64,000 nt of DNA from Silene latifolia (GCF_048544455.1 NC_133537.1:20397541-20461540); one strand, 5' to 3'; counted from the first letter of the stretch, positions 21,892 through 34,758 are shown. Translations and numbers: made by a program. Notes: generated by a model not told the origin, from the letters alone.

Positions 21892-22686
21892 TTACGTCTC
21901 CGTAACCAAACATACCTGATAAAAAAGGGTGGGGAAACGCTCTCTCATAGCCTCCTCGGGTTCCCATGTGGCCTCTTCCACATTATGATTAGACCAAGGC
22001 ACCTTGAGTAAGACGGTCTCACCATTCCTTGTCTTGCGTACTTTGCATTCTAAGATCTCTTTAGGAACCTCGACATAAGATAAAGACTCATCAATTTCGA
22101 TGGTCTCAACCTTAAGCACATGTGACGGGTCACTCACATACTTCCGGAGCTGTGAAACATGAAACACGCTGTGGACTCGATTCAACGCTGGTGGTAAAGC
22201 TAACCTGTAAGCCACCTCACCTATACGATCTAAAATCTCATATGGATCGATAAAATTCTGGCTCAACTTACCCTTCTTTCCAAACCTCATTACCCCTCGC
22301 ATTGGTGACACTTTCAAAAGGACTTTGTCACCCACTGCGAACTCGATGCCCCTGCGGTGCAAATCAGCATAACTTTTCTGGCGATCCTAAGTTGCTTTCC
22401 TCTTTTGACGAATTAGCCGAACTTGTTCCACCATATCCTGCACCATCTATGGTCCTAAAACCAGTGCCTTTGCACTGTCATCCCAACAAACTGGATTTCG
22501 GCACTTCCTACCATATAAAGCCTCGAAAGGTGTCATCCCAATACTAGTATGGTAGCTGTTATTATATGAGAACTCGATCAAATCCAGCCTGTCCTCCCAA
22601 CTTCCACCGAACTCCATGGAACAAGCTCTCAACATTTCTTCGAAGGTCTTGATAGTCCTCTTAGTCTGACCATCTGTTGTAGGATG
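21892..22686 (-). pseudogene. chromovirus integrase C-terminus and chromodomain
   Basis: Reads from [19 protein letters not shown] through [29 protein letters not shown], the end of the Ty3 integrase core, then KVLLKVSPMRGVMRFGKKGK (GPY/F-like region), HSVFHVSQLRKYV, and a chromodomain ending NVEEATWEPEEAMRERFPTLF. Two TAG stops lie in frame between 22447 and 22384. Upstream the frame stops abruptly at 22687 where the Retand LTR begins, so the zinc finger and the first catalytic residues are gone. Chromodomains in this family steer integration to modified histones; this copy cannot act. Confidence 0.9.
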
Positions 22687-23337
22687 TGTAGATACCTCAT
22701 TTCTGCACCTCCCGCCAAATACCCAGTGATGATTGGGCCGCATGTTTAGCATATGTCGCGATTTTATGACGTTTTATAAATCGGTTAATAAAAGTTAACT
22801 CATACACTTGTGTCTACCCTTTGGTTGTCATCTAGGTGTCATTACGGTCGTTTTGGCAGTAATTAGAGTTCATTTGGAGTCCGGGTCAAAAACCGTCTTC
22901 ATTTCCTAGTCAAATCCCGAGTAAAAAAGCGATGCGCTTGTCTGCCTAAGGTTAGGATGTCATAAAATGTTATGGGCATATCTCATTTTGAGTCCCATGT
23001 AATTTCTTTGGCCTAAACTTAAAGTTTACATTACAAAATGTGCATTTCATTTAGCTAGACAACCCGACATTTAGGCCCGTTTTACTAGGTGATAACGAAT
23101 TTTTTGGGTCTGGCCTATTTCAAATAAAGTTCTAGATCTTTCTCTTAGCTTTCCAACGCCACCGAAATCACCTTAATCCGAGTCTTGTAGAGAAACTTAT
23201 GCCTAAAATACGACAGACTGTCAAACGCATTTTCTCGCGCAGAGGAACCTACTCGAGAAAGGACGCAGTAAGTGTTGCGCCTCTTCTAAGGGACACAGCA
23301 CCTGCTGCGCCTTTTCTCAGGGATTTCTTTTCACTTT

Positions 23338-24696
23338 TTCTTTTTGACGCCCGAAAATTACTAATGTCGCCCGCATAAATTACAAAATTACCCTCCTTCA
23401 ATTAACACCCTTACGAAACTATCCTTCTACCATTAACATCTTAATCCTGACCCTTATCAAACATTATGACGATTCACTGCACTCACCGGAATTCTCAATT
23501 TAACATTCCCTTAAACATTTGACAGCGGGGACGACGACAACACAAACATCAATTAATTACTCTCTTTAATTTTCAGTTCCTTTACTTGAATTGTTATAAT
23601 TATGTATAGAATCAATAAAGTATGTTTATTCAATTGAAAAATCTGGAAACGTGGTTGTATTAATCGTAATTCATTATGTAAACTCCATACTTCAAATGCT
23701 CAAAGTTTACAATTAAGGGAGTGAATTCTGAAATGGAAAATTTGACTCGAGTTATCGTTTCGTTGCGGGTGTTGGGGCTGTGAAGGGATGCACGCCAGTG
23801 TGAAAACAAACGAGAGCTTCGTGTAAGGTACATGACACCGTCATGGACCTCTCGTTTAAATAATATGTATACCGCCATGGATGAGTCGTGTAAACAAAAC
23901 GTGAGGTCCGTGGACCTCTCGCGTGTGAAATACACGACGACGCCGTGCACATGTCGTGTGATCTACACGATTTGAAGGTGGATGTACTGTGTCGTCATGT
24001 GGACACGAACAACCCAGGAGGATGTCGTTTTTTTGTTCTCAGAATTTAAGAATGTTTGAGCAAAATGGTGTGGGACTAATAAAGGAATTGGAGTAAGACA
24101 AGTGCGTAATGGTGGAAATGCTATTGAATAGACAAGTTCTAGATGGTGGAATAATTACATGAAAGGAAATAATTGGTCTCCCTTGTGACGGGTTACCATT
24201 TGTGGCGGATATTTTGTGAGTTAAAATGGTAACAAAATGGGTTAGTGGAGAAAGGGGACCACATGAATAGTGTTACAGAGAGAGAAAAAGTGGGTACTTT
24301 GTGAGGTAAAATGGTATCCGTCACTCAAGAGTGACGGATATGTGCCGTCACAAACAAGAATTTGTGGAAAGGAAAGGACTTACCCAAGAAGTCCAGAATT
24401 TTACGTCATCTACAATTCATCCGCATAAACAATTACTCCGTACGATCGAAATGATTAATTTTCTAAGGAAGAACGAAAATTGAAAAAAAATGTACCATCG
24501 AATTTATTAATTTACCCCATTTCTCGTGTGTGAATTGTCCGTTATGATTTGAGTTTTTAAGTTATTTAGTTTGGAGGCTACTAAGGGGGGATAGGATTAA
24601 AAAGTCAAAAGATGAGATAAATAAGGGTAGAATTGGAAAGTCAATGGCAAATTTGGGCGATAGTAAGTAAAACACGGGCGACAAAAAGCAGCTCCC
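23338..24696. mobile_element. TIR element inserted in Retand LTR
   Basis: This block is absent from the matching point of the inverted Retand LTR (near 34390-34300). Its ends are inverted: TTTTTGACGCCCG followed by ATTACTAATGTCGCCC on the left, and the complement of TTTTTGTCGCCCG with TTACTTACTATCGCCC on the right. No transposase is seen. The interior has CGTGTAA/ACCGTCATGGACCTCTCG-like imperfect repeats (23780-23970). The exact ends and TSD are unclear, so the superfamily is left open. Confidence 0.55.
24178..24358. mobile_element. MITE with TTGTGACGG ends
   Basis: The left end CTCCCTTGTGACGG and right end CCGTCACAAACAAG are inverted with three mismatches. The flanks AATTGGT and AATTTGT could be a decayed TSD. 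It contains internal copies of GTGACGGATA. It is nested in the TIR element above. Confidence 0.5.
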
Positions 24697-26480
24697 TTTC
24701 TTTTTGTCCAAGTTTCCGTGTTTCAACCTAAGTCAGTTTTTTCCGGATCTTTCCTTCCGTATTCTACTCTTACCATAATTCCTCCGTATGTTTAGTATAA
24801 ATAGAGGCCTTCGCCTCACATATTTTTCACGCGAGTGTCCGCCCTTCTCTTCTCCCTTTGCATTCTAAGACCACGCTCTAAGCTTTCAACGCTAAAGTGC
24901 TTGATCAATCGACCACGTAAGCTCAGATCATTCTGAGTTCCAGTCACGTTGCATGACCGACCAATTTGACCACTACACATCAATCAATTTAATCTAAATC
25001 CTCTAACGAGGGCACTTCCTACATACATTCGAGTCAAGCAATCACTATACGTTAACTTAGTTAATCTCGTTTCGTCAAACATGTAAGTCTGAGGGTGTAA
25101 ATCCCATCTTTTTATTGTATTTTATTTATTGTACTTATTAATGTAAGATTACGTCGAAAGTATGCTTAAAACCGATTTCTAAAACCCGTTCATTAAACTG
25201 TTTTTACGAATTAACAGTGGGCAGACGTCGAGAAGAAATGCAGCAACTGCTGCGCCTCTTCGAAGAGTCGCAGCATCTGCTGTGCCTCTTCCAGAGGCTG
25301 TGCCTCTTCCAGAGGCTGTCGCAGTTCTTGCTTTTCTTCTTCTTCCTCGGTTCTCTGTTAGTTCGTCCCTTTTGCTTCCATTTCTTGTTTGTCTAGTTCT
25401 TTCAATTCATCCATATCAAGTTTCTGGGATTCACCTTTGTACATATGTTTACCGTTTATTTCCAGTTTGTCTAGTTCTTTCAATTCGTTTCCGTCTTCAT
25501 AATTTAACCTAGTTCGACATAATTCGTTTTAATTCGTTTTTAATTCGTTTTAACCCGTTTTAATTCGTTTTATCGCTTTTATGACGGTTTCACATGTTAA
25601 CAATACGCTAAATCACTTTCATCCGAGTCAAAAATCAATAATCAACCATTAAAATTGCCAACGAACATTAACAACTCGCAGTTCTGACTTCACAGCCAGA
25701 ACTCACCTCAGGAACAGACGCAGTGACCATTGCGCCTCTTCAAAGGAACGCAGCAATGCTGTGCGTGTTCCGGGGTGATTTATGTCCCTGAACTTCCGTT
25801 CTTGCTTTGACCTAATCCCTTAATTACGTAATTACTCGATTATTAGCCGTAATATCACCTCCTAATCTATCTATGTTTTATTTTCCTTTCATTTTCTTCA
25901 AATTGTCCGTCTTAAGTATATTTTTGACGTAAATCAATCAAATTCGTTGTAATTTATTGTAACTTTTAATTATCGTAATTTATTTATTTATTGTATTTTA
26001 TCATGGATGATTTATTTACTTGCTCTTCAAATGTAATTAATTTTAAACCTTAATTCGACATTAATAAATACTAATTATTTGTTCACCGACTTAGTTAATC
26101 TTCACATGCTAGGATTAAAACGTTGGATGTTGCATTTCATGCATATAATCGACGACATATCAACTATAAATAATTTCCCTATCATTAGTAGAGGCCGCTA
26201 TCGAGGCGGGCGGGATTAGGTGTTCAGTAAAAGGACTTCCTAATACGTACCCTCACCCCTTACTTCAGATCTCTGTGAACATCCGTGTTCATTGGCATCC
26301 ACGAGAGTTTTCTAGACATAGAATGCTAAGGGTAACGAGTTCTTAGTGTTCATGTCACTACTTTGTGTCTTGACATGACACGAGGTATTCGAACGGTTCC
26401 AATTTCCCATAAAAATTAGTGGCGACTCCACAAATGCAACGCTTGTTCCCAAGCGCCCCCGTGGCCCCGTGTCCACAGTT

Positions 26481-26498
26481 TGGCGACTTCGCTGGGGA
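26481..26498 (+). other. Retand primer binding site (tRNA-Arg type)
   Basis: TGGCGACTTCGCTGGGGA follows the 5' LTR after three bases. Ogre/Retand elements use tRNA-Arg with this kind of site. Confidence 0.8.
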
Positions 26499-27692
26499 TG
26501 ATACACTTACGTGTTACCCAGGGTGAAACTTGAACAAGGTTAGGGAATAGTTTATATGAGACAGTTGTCGGTTTTTATCACTCGACCTTCTTAGGTCGTT
26601 TTATTCGGCCTTTTTAGGCCCAACCTAACCCATTAGACCAATCGTCCCATCTGGACGGTCCAAATTCTTATCTGGGCTTAAAGATGGATAGCGATTGACG
26701 TCACCCATACCGTGGTACATACTCTTGTTTGTATCAAGGGCTTTCACTACTCGAGGAAATGGACTAGGAATCGACCTTACTCTTGTTTGGCACGGACCTC
26801 TCCACAGACCAGGGTTTGATTGCTTGGTATGGCAACCCACCATTTTATGCCAAAACCCTTTAAATGCACTCAGCATACCGTTATAATACCCATATGTATT
26901 TATCGTATACGTGATCACCTTTTGTAAACAAAACTATGACAAAATTTTGTAAGATAAAATCCTTTTCAAAATGTAAACATTTTCAAAACAGCGCAAAATA
27001 AGCCGAAACTCTGTCCAAATGTCGAGTCAAACTTTGGGCCTCAAACCCATTTCAAAACCCGCGCAAAAAAAAAAGATAAAAAAAAAACGTTTTAAACCAA
27101 AGTGTTTTCAAATGTAAATATGTAAATTCAATTGGGCTAAGTTAGAGTCAAAGTTCAAACCAACTATGGCCTAAGTCGGAACTCTGTCGAGTTATTAACC
27201 CATCTTCCTTTACATTTTGGGTCTTTTCAAATTCGAGTCAAGTCCTAAGGCGTCACGCCGTCACTTGGACCCTCTACCCCCAATTCAGTTAGGATCTAAA
27301 CATTTCCAAACCTCGACTCACACACTCGAGGCTAACACGTCGAGTCATTCCAAAATCCGTCTCTCGAATTCTCCTAATGACACATTCGGGACACACATAC
27401 CCGAACCTCGAGTCAAGTCTATCTTAAAACACACGTCTTAGAATCAACACGTGTCATCAATCCTGTCAATCAAGTCAACCACATAAATGTCACTCCGTCA
27501 AAGTCAACACTCGAGTCTAAGGTCAAGGTCAAACACCGTGAGTCCAAACACGAGAAGTCACTCACGACATTTCCTGGATTCACAAGTCAAGAGTCTAGTC
27601 ATCTCGTCTTGTCGTATATTCTTTGTTTGTCGCCTTAGTATGCGTGATCCCATGTCGAATCAAGTTGTAACGCGCGTTATTATCTTCTCGGT
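26499..27692 (+). other. Retand A leader, no supported gene
   Basis: A long 5' untranslated stretch with short frames lacking recognisable motifs. 27040-27090 is A-rich. 27200-27600 has repeated TCGAGTC/GTCAAC words. Tat-lineage elements usually have long leaders. Confidence 0.45.
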
Positions 27693-28537
27693 AGGAATTC
27701 TGCAATTTCCAATGAAAATGTTCAAGAACGTTTATCTGTCGACGTTAAAGAACTAAGTACTGCAGTCACTAAGCTTCAGGCCACCGTCAAAGACTTGAGC
27801 GCTCATGTCATTAATATGGAAAACAAGATAGTCATGATGAAACCTTTACCATCTTCTCATACCCCAAGGCCAGGTCATAGCTTCAACACAACTCAACCAT
27901 CTAAGAAGGCCAATGAAAACAAGGGAGTCAACCTCTTGGAAACTCCACCCAGAAAGCCGGGACGAGCTCATAGGGAATTCATTGACCTCGGAACCACATA
28001 TGAAGTAGCTCTACAAAGACTGGTTTCACAGGGAAAACTTCATCCAATTGGTCCAACCCCAGACCCTGAAAAGATATTGCCTAGGTGGAAGGGCAATTCA
28101 TATTGTCAGTACCATCGAGGTAGGGGACACGATACAGAGGAATGCTTTTGTCTAAAGCATACTATCTAGGATATGATCGAGGATGGCAAGCTTCCTGTGC
28201 CACCTTTCGCCAAGATCTTCTTGGATTTCTTGGCACGTTGATCTTCTTGGATATCGTCGTCTTCAAGCACGTTGATCTCTCCGTCAGTACCCTCTCAACC
28301 TTTAACCCACAAGGCAGCTTAGACAATCCTCATGGATATACCACTTATCAAAAAACTCTTCTTGACTGTTATCCTTCCAGTGTTCCCAATGATGAGGATG
28401 AGTTGATCAAATGGGTGAATGCTCAAAGTCAGATACCAAAGCCAGTTGCTGGAAAAGAAAATGTTCAAACGTGGGCCGATGATTACGAGTCTGGATCTAA
28501 GATTGAGTCAGAATTCGAGTCAGAGTCCGAGTCCTAG
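27693..28537 (+). pseudogene. gag: Retand gag remnant
   Basis: In frame from about 27693: NENVQERLSVDVKELSTAV and DLSAHVINMENKI form a coiled coil, then a Pro-rich stretch, then the zinc-finger-like YCQYHRGRGHDTEECF (about 28099-28146), typical of Tat/Ogre gag, which here replaces the classic CCHC knuckle. A stop (TAG at 28168-28170) follows LKHTI, and the frame then shifts; a second frame to 28537 ends in an acidic Ser/Glu repeat. Gag would form the particle core. No protease follows. Confidence 0.7.
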
Positions 28538-29471
28538 GCTTTCTATCCCATAATTATTCTAGTATCTTTCTTTACGTCCATTTCCATTCCTAGTGACAAT
28601 CTGGGGGCTGTCCCACGAGTTACATGTCTTCTCGAGTCTATACATTTATCATTCATTTCAATAAAAATACACTTTTCAATCCATATATTCTATTCTATCC
28701 GTCGCTTTTCCCTTTTTCCTGCGACAACAAGAATTGATTTGAGACATTTTAAAACGAACAACGCATGTCAGTCGATGTGAATATACTTAAACGGTGTTCC
28801 ATTCCGAGTTGTAGAGGACTCGAAACTCCGTGTCCATTTTTCTTACCTATTACATGTCTGGCAATAGAAACTTTGCTATAACCCTAGTTTAGTACGAGCA
28901 TATCTCAAGAGATTCTAGGACGAATCCAGACCATCTCCCTGTTAACGATCCATGACGGAAGACAAGCCCATTCCCCACAATAAACAACCCGTGTTACTAA
29001 AGACCAACCCATTTCACATCAAAGGTGCTAGTCTGACTCAAATCCATGGTAGCAAGCAAATATAGGACGATACGAGCCATGATCAAAGGCAAAGGCTCAA
29101 TTAAGAGAAACTGGTGCCAATATCCAAGGCCGCAGTTATGCCCGTAATCTAAGACAAAAGAGTCAAAAGAAGAAGGCTCAATCAAGCAAGTCAATGTCAA
29201 TATCCAAAGTCAAAGTTATCCTCAAAAACCTGAATCAAGAATCTAAGCAAAAGCCGAGATATGTTCCAGACCGAGAATCCGAGTCTGGATCAAGAACGAG
29301 TATGAAATCAAATGTTGAACGAAATACTGCTGAAGTCTATATAGAATAAAGACATCGATGAAGATGGTCAGCTAGCACTCCTCACTTAGCCTTTCACACA
29401 TCCTAAGTCCTTTTCGAGACCGTTACAGGGAGATAGTTAGGAATATTAAGAATCCTCTCAAGCTCGTCAAG
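28538..29471 (+). other. Retand A interior, no supported gene
   Basis: No RT, RNase H or integrase motif in any frame. A short minus-strand frame (28997-29200) has no features. The pol region of an autonomous Retand is evidently deleted. Confidence 0.5.
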
Positions 29472-29998
29472 TAGGGATGTCAATCTCACCCGCACACGCT
29501 AAATATCTATCCACCCGATTTAAATGGACGGACGAAAACCCAAAATAAATGGATGATGGATGAAATAAATGGATGACGGATGGATGATGGATGAAGCTAA
29601 ATCCAACCCGTCATCCATCCGCCACCCGATATTCTTCTTTTTTTGAAAAAAGAATTACATATTTATATAAAACTTAAGCTAGCCAATACTAATTTACTTA
29701 CTTTTTATATGTTCAGGCAAATATTAAGTTACAAGAGTTTAAAGCACTTAGTTTAATACTAATTTACCTAACATATTTTTGGGTGAAATAAAATTCAATA
29801 CTTTTTTAGGCTTATAAATATAGTTAAATCATCACCCATTTATCACCCGATCCACCGGTTTCATCCGCGGATGATGGATGGACGGGTGGTGGATGATAAG
29901 TTTCTCGGATGATGGATGGGTTGGATGAGGTTTTTAATGTGATGGATGGATGCGGGTGCAGCTTCACCCGACCCGAACCCGATCCATTGACATCCCTA
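29472..29998. mobile_element. hAT-type non-autonomous element, 527 bp
   Basis: Perfect 13-bp terminal inverted repeats TAGGGATGTCAAT/ATTGACATCCCTA and a perfect 8-bp TSD TCGTCAAG (29464-29471 and 29999-30006). The interior holds imperfect GGATGATGGATGGA repeats at both sides (about 29530-29600 and 29865-29955), which may act as subterminal transposase sites. No ORF. Confidence 0.92.
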
Positions 29999-30006
29999 TC
30001 GTCAAG

Positions 30007-31530
30007 TATACCTATCCTTTAGGACCAAGACATGGAAACTTGATCCTGCATCAATTAACCCACCTTTATGTGCTTAGGCTACATCAAGCCGAGAGACTCC
30101 ATTTCCAAGCCATATTACAAGCCATAATCCCACCAAGCCTTAACTCCACAAAATCAAGCTCCAGAGATTTGCTCATCAAAGCCTCTTATTTCCGAGCCCC
30201 ACATTCCAAATATCCAATCCAGTTTCACCTTGACCCAAGACACGGAGTCTTCAGATACTTTGATACCTAGGACGGGACGAACCCATATCATCCTTAGGGT
30301 TCACTTTCGAGTGCGCTTACACGACAAGGAAATTTTTACAAAATTAGTTATACGACTTTGGTCTATGATCAGAGGGAGTTATCTCAAATCGATTCTTCGA
30401 GTCACCAAAGGAACATACCCTCGTGACCCATGCACTTTAAAGCCCTGATTAACCAAACCTCAGAACTACGATCTGGTTTGATTTCACTCCACGTGAATAC
30501 GTAGGCAGTCCTCATGGACACAACCGTCTCAACTTTTAACTTTTGACCTCAATTATTAACCACCTCAAACATTAACTTTCAACCTCAATTTCAACCTTCT
30601 AACCACAATTTCCATTTCTACCTCTACTGGGGGCTTCTTCTTGTCACACAGTCTTTTTTTTTTCACCAAAGTCTAGGGTCATCTTCTCATCCTGGGGGCT
30701 TCTCTTCCGAGATACCACCCTTCCTTCATCCTCCTTTTTGGTCTTCGAGTCTCAAAGAGTCAAGCTAGTGCTCGGTCTGGACAATGACAAAGGTCTTAGA
30801 TCGATTCTCAAAGTTATCGTGCCTCAAGTGGAGTCTCGTTACGCAAGCGGCGGAAAAAGATGTCCAAGTAGACAGCTGATCCACGGCTCATGCCTTGCCT
30901 TTATATGTCCCCATCATTATTTCAATTCTTCTACCTTGGGAACTGATACGCGTTGTCACTCATACTTGGCTAGGGGTTGCGCATACCTTGGCAAAGTCTG
31001 TCAAATTCATCCCCATGTCGCGTCAGTCAAACCTAAGTCAGTGCTACGTCGGTCTATCGTCTTGCGTCCATATAAGGTCTGCATCCACGTCAGTCACGTG
31101 TTTAAAGCCCATTTGAATATGCATAATGCATTACAAACGACAAATTTCTTTGAGCAAGTTTTAAACAACTTTTATAAATAAACCACTTTTGCAAAACCTA
31201 TGTGCTTCCTCATTTGAGGTCCATGTGCTGATTGCTTACGTGCATATGTGTTTATGTGCTATTTTCCTGTTAGATTGAGTTCTTGTGTGGCTACTAACCA
31301 TGCAGGTAAGTATCGGAAGCATAGCTCGCTCCAACTGGGGGCTTCGCTCAAGTCTTCGTTCTCCCCAACGACAGTCAAGATATTCCCCAGCAGTATTCAT
31401 AATATGCTCAAGGTTTCTTCCATGACAATCAAGATGTGCCTAATCATCATGTGTTCCCCAACAAGAATTCATGATCACTAAATACAGTTCATGAGCTTCT
31501 CCTCTTTATCGGAATTTCGATTACGACGAC
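30007..31530 (+). other. Retand A 3' interior, non-coding
   Basis: Homologous in inverted order to about 35880-37280 of copy B. The translation of 29950-30270 resembles the minus-strand frame at 36986-37240 (shared RLHFQAILQAII and NSTKSSSRD), but it matches no protein family I know and has stops in both copies. Confidence 0.5.
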
Positions 31531-32060
31531 CCGAGCGACTTTTCTCTTCAGCGGTGCCAAGGGCGCACCATTGTCAATCAAACACCTTTATTTTCCTCAA
31601 CGATGCTAAGGATGCATCGTTGTCGATCCTTTGTTTTCTCCTCAGCGGTGCCAAGGACGCACCGTTGTTGACTCAACATATTATTCTTCCCCACGGAGTT
31701 TGAGAGAAACAATTCCCGGAGAGTTTTGTTCTTTTAGATAACCCTTTTTAGGATAAACCTTCATATCTTTCAGGAACTTGCCTTAATCTTTCAGACAACC
31801 CTTCAAATGAGCCCTCAGAGAATCCTTTTTCCCTTCAGATAACTTTAGATAATCCTTTATTCCTTCAGACACCTTTCAGGACAATCCCTTCATATGTTCA
31901 GACAGCTTTCAGGATAATCCCCTCTTTCAGTCCTTCAGAGAGTTATCCTTCAGCCTTCCCCTTAGAGAGAGATATCCTTCAGAGTTAGCCTTCATAAGTG
32001 TTAAGAAGTTTCTTCAGAATCCCTATAACCCTTAATGCTTTCAGACACCAAGTTATCTTC
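31531..32060 (+). repeat. 3' tandem-like repeats of Retand A
   Basis: Two repeat fields. The first (31531-31690) has roughly 60-bp units containing AGCGGTGCCAAGGxCGCACC-like text. The second (about 31735-32060) has irregular copies of CCTTCAGA/CTTTCAGA spaced 15-30 bp. Ogre/Retand elements often carry tandem repeats upstream of the 3' LTR. Confidence 0.65.
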
Positions 32061-32330
32061 AGACCAAAGAGTTTTGCCGAAGCGCCTTCAGTCCCATTTC
32101 ACCCAGGGGTATATCAGGTATGGTTTCTTCTTATGGCTGGCGAGCTTCCTTATGTAGTCTAATGGACTTTAAACAACCCTCCCCAGAAGTTGACAGATTC
32201 TAAAATATTCCCGACGACAGGTCCTTGGCTCAGACCCCTCCAGCCGCCTCGCGTCGCCATAGTCGTCAGGTTGTAATCTTCGATTGACCTGAGGGATATA
32301 CTTTGACTTTCGCCTTGTCCAAGCCTCATT

Positions 32331-32507
32331 CAAAGTGGGGGCTCTGTAGATACCTCATTTATGCACCTCCCGCCAAACACCCAATGATGATTAGGCCGCA
32401 TGTTTAGCATATGTCGCGATTTTATGACGTTTTGTAAATCGATTAATAAAAGGTAACTCATACACTTGTGTCTACCCCTTGGTTGTCATCTAGGTGTCAT
32501 TACGGTC
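32331..32507 (+). repeat. PPT and truncated 3' LTR of Retand A
   Basis: CAAAGTGGGGGCTC is the PPT. The LTR starts TGTAGATACC at 32345 and copies the first 163 bp of 22687 on, stopping at TCATTACGGTC where the inverted copy B begins with its own LTR terminus. Confidence 0.85.
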
Positions 32508-34758
32508 TGTGGACATGGGCCACGATGGCGCTTGGGAACAAGCATTTGCATTTGTGGAGTCGCCACCAATTTTTATGGGAAATTGGAACCGTTCGAATAC
32601 GTCGTACCATGTCAAGATACAAAGTAGTGACATAGACACTAAGAACTTGTTACCCTTAGCATTCTATGTCTAGAATGACTCTCGTGGATGCCAATAAACA
32701 TGGATGTTCACAGAGATTTGGAGTAAGGGGTGAGGGTACGTATTAGGAAGTCCTTTTACTGAACACTAATCCCGCCCGCCTCGATAGCGGCCTCTACTAA
32801 TGATTAGGGAAGTTGTTTGTATTTGATATGTTGTCGATTATATGCATGCAATGCAACATCCAACGTTTTAATCCTAGCATGTGAATTAAACTAAGTCGGT
32901 GAACATGTAATTAGCACTTAATAATGTTGAAGTAAGGTTTAGGATAATTACGTGTGAAAACAATTAAATAAACCATCCAATACAATAAATAAACAACGAT
33001 AATTAAAATTACAATAAATAAAAATTACAATGAATTATAATGGGTTAATTGATTTACGTCAAAAATATATTTAAGACGGATAATTTGAGAAAAACAAGAG
33101 AAAAAATAAATTAGGATAAAACGGACAGATTAAAGGTGATATTACGATTAATAATCGATTAATACGTAAACTAATGAATTAGGTCAAGGCAAGAACGGAA
33201 GTTCAGAAACAGAACTCAACCCGGAATGCTGCGCCTCTTGGAAGAGGCGCAGTGGTCACTGCGTCTGTTCCTGAGGTGAATTCTGGTTGTGAAGTCAGAA
33301 CTGCGCGTTGTTAATGTTCGTTGGTGTGTTTGTGATTGATTATTGATATTTGACTCAGATGAAAGTGATTTAACAGGTTATTTACTTATGAAATTGGTCA
33401 TAAAAGCGGTAAAAACGAATTAAAACTAATTAGAGTGGGTTATAAGCGAACTAAAGATTAATTGGAAATTAATTACTAATTAATTAGGGTTGTTTAGGTA
33501 GACTATTAAGAAAGTCGTGATGAACAGATGAAAATATATACAAAAGTCGAATTCCATAGATTTGATATGAACAAATCGAATCTCCAAAATCCGGGTTTGA
33601 TTTGATGACGAAAACCCGCAAATATTGACTATAAGGGATTTAAGTCGGATTTAAAGGTGATAAATTATTATGAATATGTGTTATAATTATTATATGAACG
33701 AAAGAAAGAAAAACAAGAGATTGAGACAAAAGGGACTGCGGCAGCCTCAGGAAGAGGCGCAGCAGTTGCTGTGTTTCTTCTCGACGTCTGTCTTCTGTTA
33801 ATCCGCAAAACAATTTAACAAAAGGGTTTTAGAAATCGGTTTTAAGCATACTTTTGACGTAAACCTTACATTAATTGGTACAAAAAAAATAAAATACAAT
33901 AATAAAAGATGGGATTTACACCCTCAGACTTACATGTTTGACGAAACGAGATTAACTAAGTTAACGTTTAGTGATTGCTCGACTCGAATGTATGATGAAA
34001 GTGCCCTCGTGAGAGGATTTAAATTAAGTTGATTGATTAATTGAGGTGGAGTTGGTCAAATTGGTCGGTCATGCAACGTGACTGGTACTCAGAAGGATTC
34101 GAGCTTACGTGGTCGATTGATCAAGCACGTAGACGTCAATAAGCTTGGAGCGCGGTCTTAGAATGCAAAGGGAGAAGAGAAGGGCGGACACTCGCATGAG
34201 AAATATGAGGAACGAAGGTCCCTATTTATACTAATCACACGGAGGAATTATGGTATGACTGAAACTTTGGAAACAAATCTCGAAAAGATCTGAAAATACG
34301 CAGAAAAGGGCTGGGGAAGAGGCGCAACAGCTACTGCGATCTTTCGAAGAGGCGCAGCAGGTGCTGCGTCCTTTCCCCAGAGGTTTCCTCCTGCGGAAGA
34401 AAGATTTCCGCGTTTCTTTTATGGAATTGCGGTAAATCTCAACTTCCTTATTCTTTAAAATAAGATTTCGGGATATATTTTGCCAAAATATCCGGAATAT
34501 TCCAGAACATTCTGACTCGGCATTTTAAAACGGTTTATTAGAAAATGAAGCGGTTTTTGACCCGGAGTCCAAATGAACTCTAATTACTGTCAAAACGACT
34601 GTATCGGCGCGTAAATGACAATCAAGGGGTAGACACAAGTATTTGAGCTATCACTTGACGATAAACTTATGAACTGTCATAAATCGTTCCGTGTACCAAA
34701 CATGCGGCCCAATCATCACCGCTTGGCTTGCGGGAGGTGCAGAAATGAGGTATCTATA
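32508..34758 (-). repeat. 3' LTR of Retand copy B
   Basis: 2251 bp, lacking the 1.36-kb TIR insertion of copy A's LTR and some further sequence. GC-rich inverted modules lie at about 33218-33265, 33735-33785 and 34310-34380 (for example GAGGCGCAGCAGGTGCTGCG). It ends GGTATCTATA where GGTATCTACA is expected. Confidence 0.85.

Larger units (their letters stand above)
22687..26477 (+). repeat. 5' LTR of Retand copy A
   Basis: Starts TGTAGATACCTCATTT and ends CCCCGTGTCCACA. It includes GC-rich inverted modules of the type GCAGCAxxTGCTGCGCCTCTTC at about 23260-23310, 25236-25320 and 25715-25760. A DNA-transposon-like block (23338-24696) makes it longer than the inverted copy (32508-34758). Confidence 0.88.
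22687..32507 (+). mobile_element. Retand/Ogre-type Ty3 element, copy A (non-autonomous, 3' LTR truncated)
   Basis: A 3.8-kb 5' LTR (22687-26477), a tRNA-Arg-type primer site, a roughly 5.9-kb interior with only a gag remnant, a PPT (about 32331-32344), and only 163 bp of the 3' LTR (32345-32507). Very long LTRs, a primer site TGGCGACTTCGCTGGGGA and an AAAGTGGGGGCTC-type PPT are features of the Tat/Ogre lineage; Retand was described in Silene. No RT or integrase is visible. The base before the 5' LTR is the chromovirus integrase, but no matching GGATG TSD is found on the right. Confidence 0.85.

Noticed and set aside
23660..23950. Overlapping minus-strand ORFs of 96 and 66 codons in the Retand LTR
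   Set aside because: They lie in the imperfect CGTGTAA repeats of an inserted TIR element and have no recognisable features.
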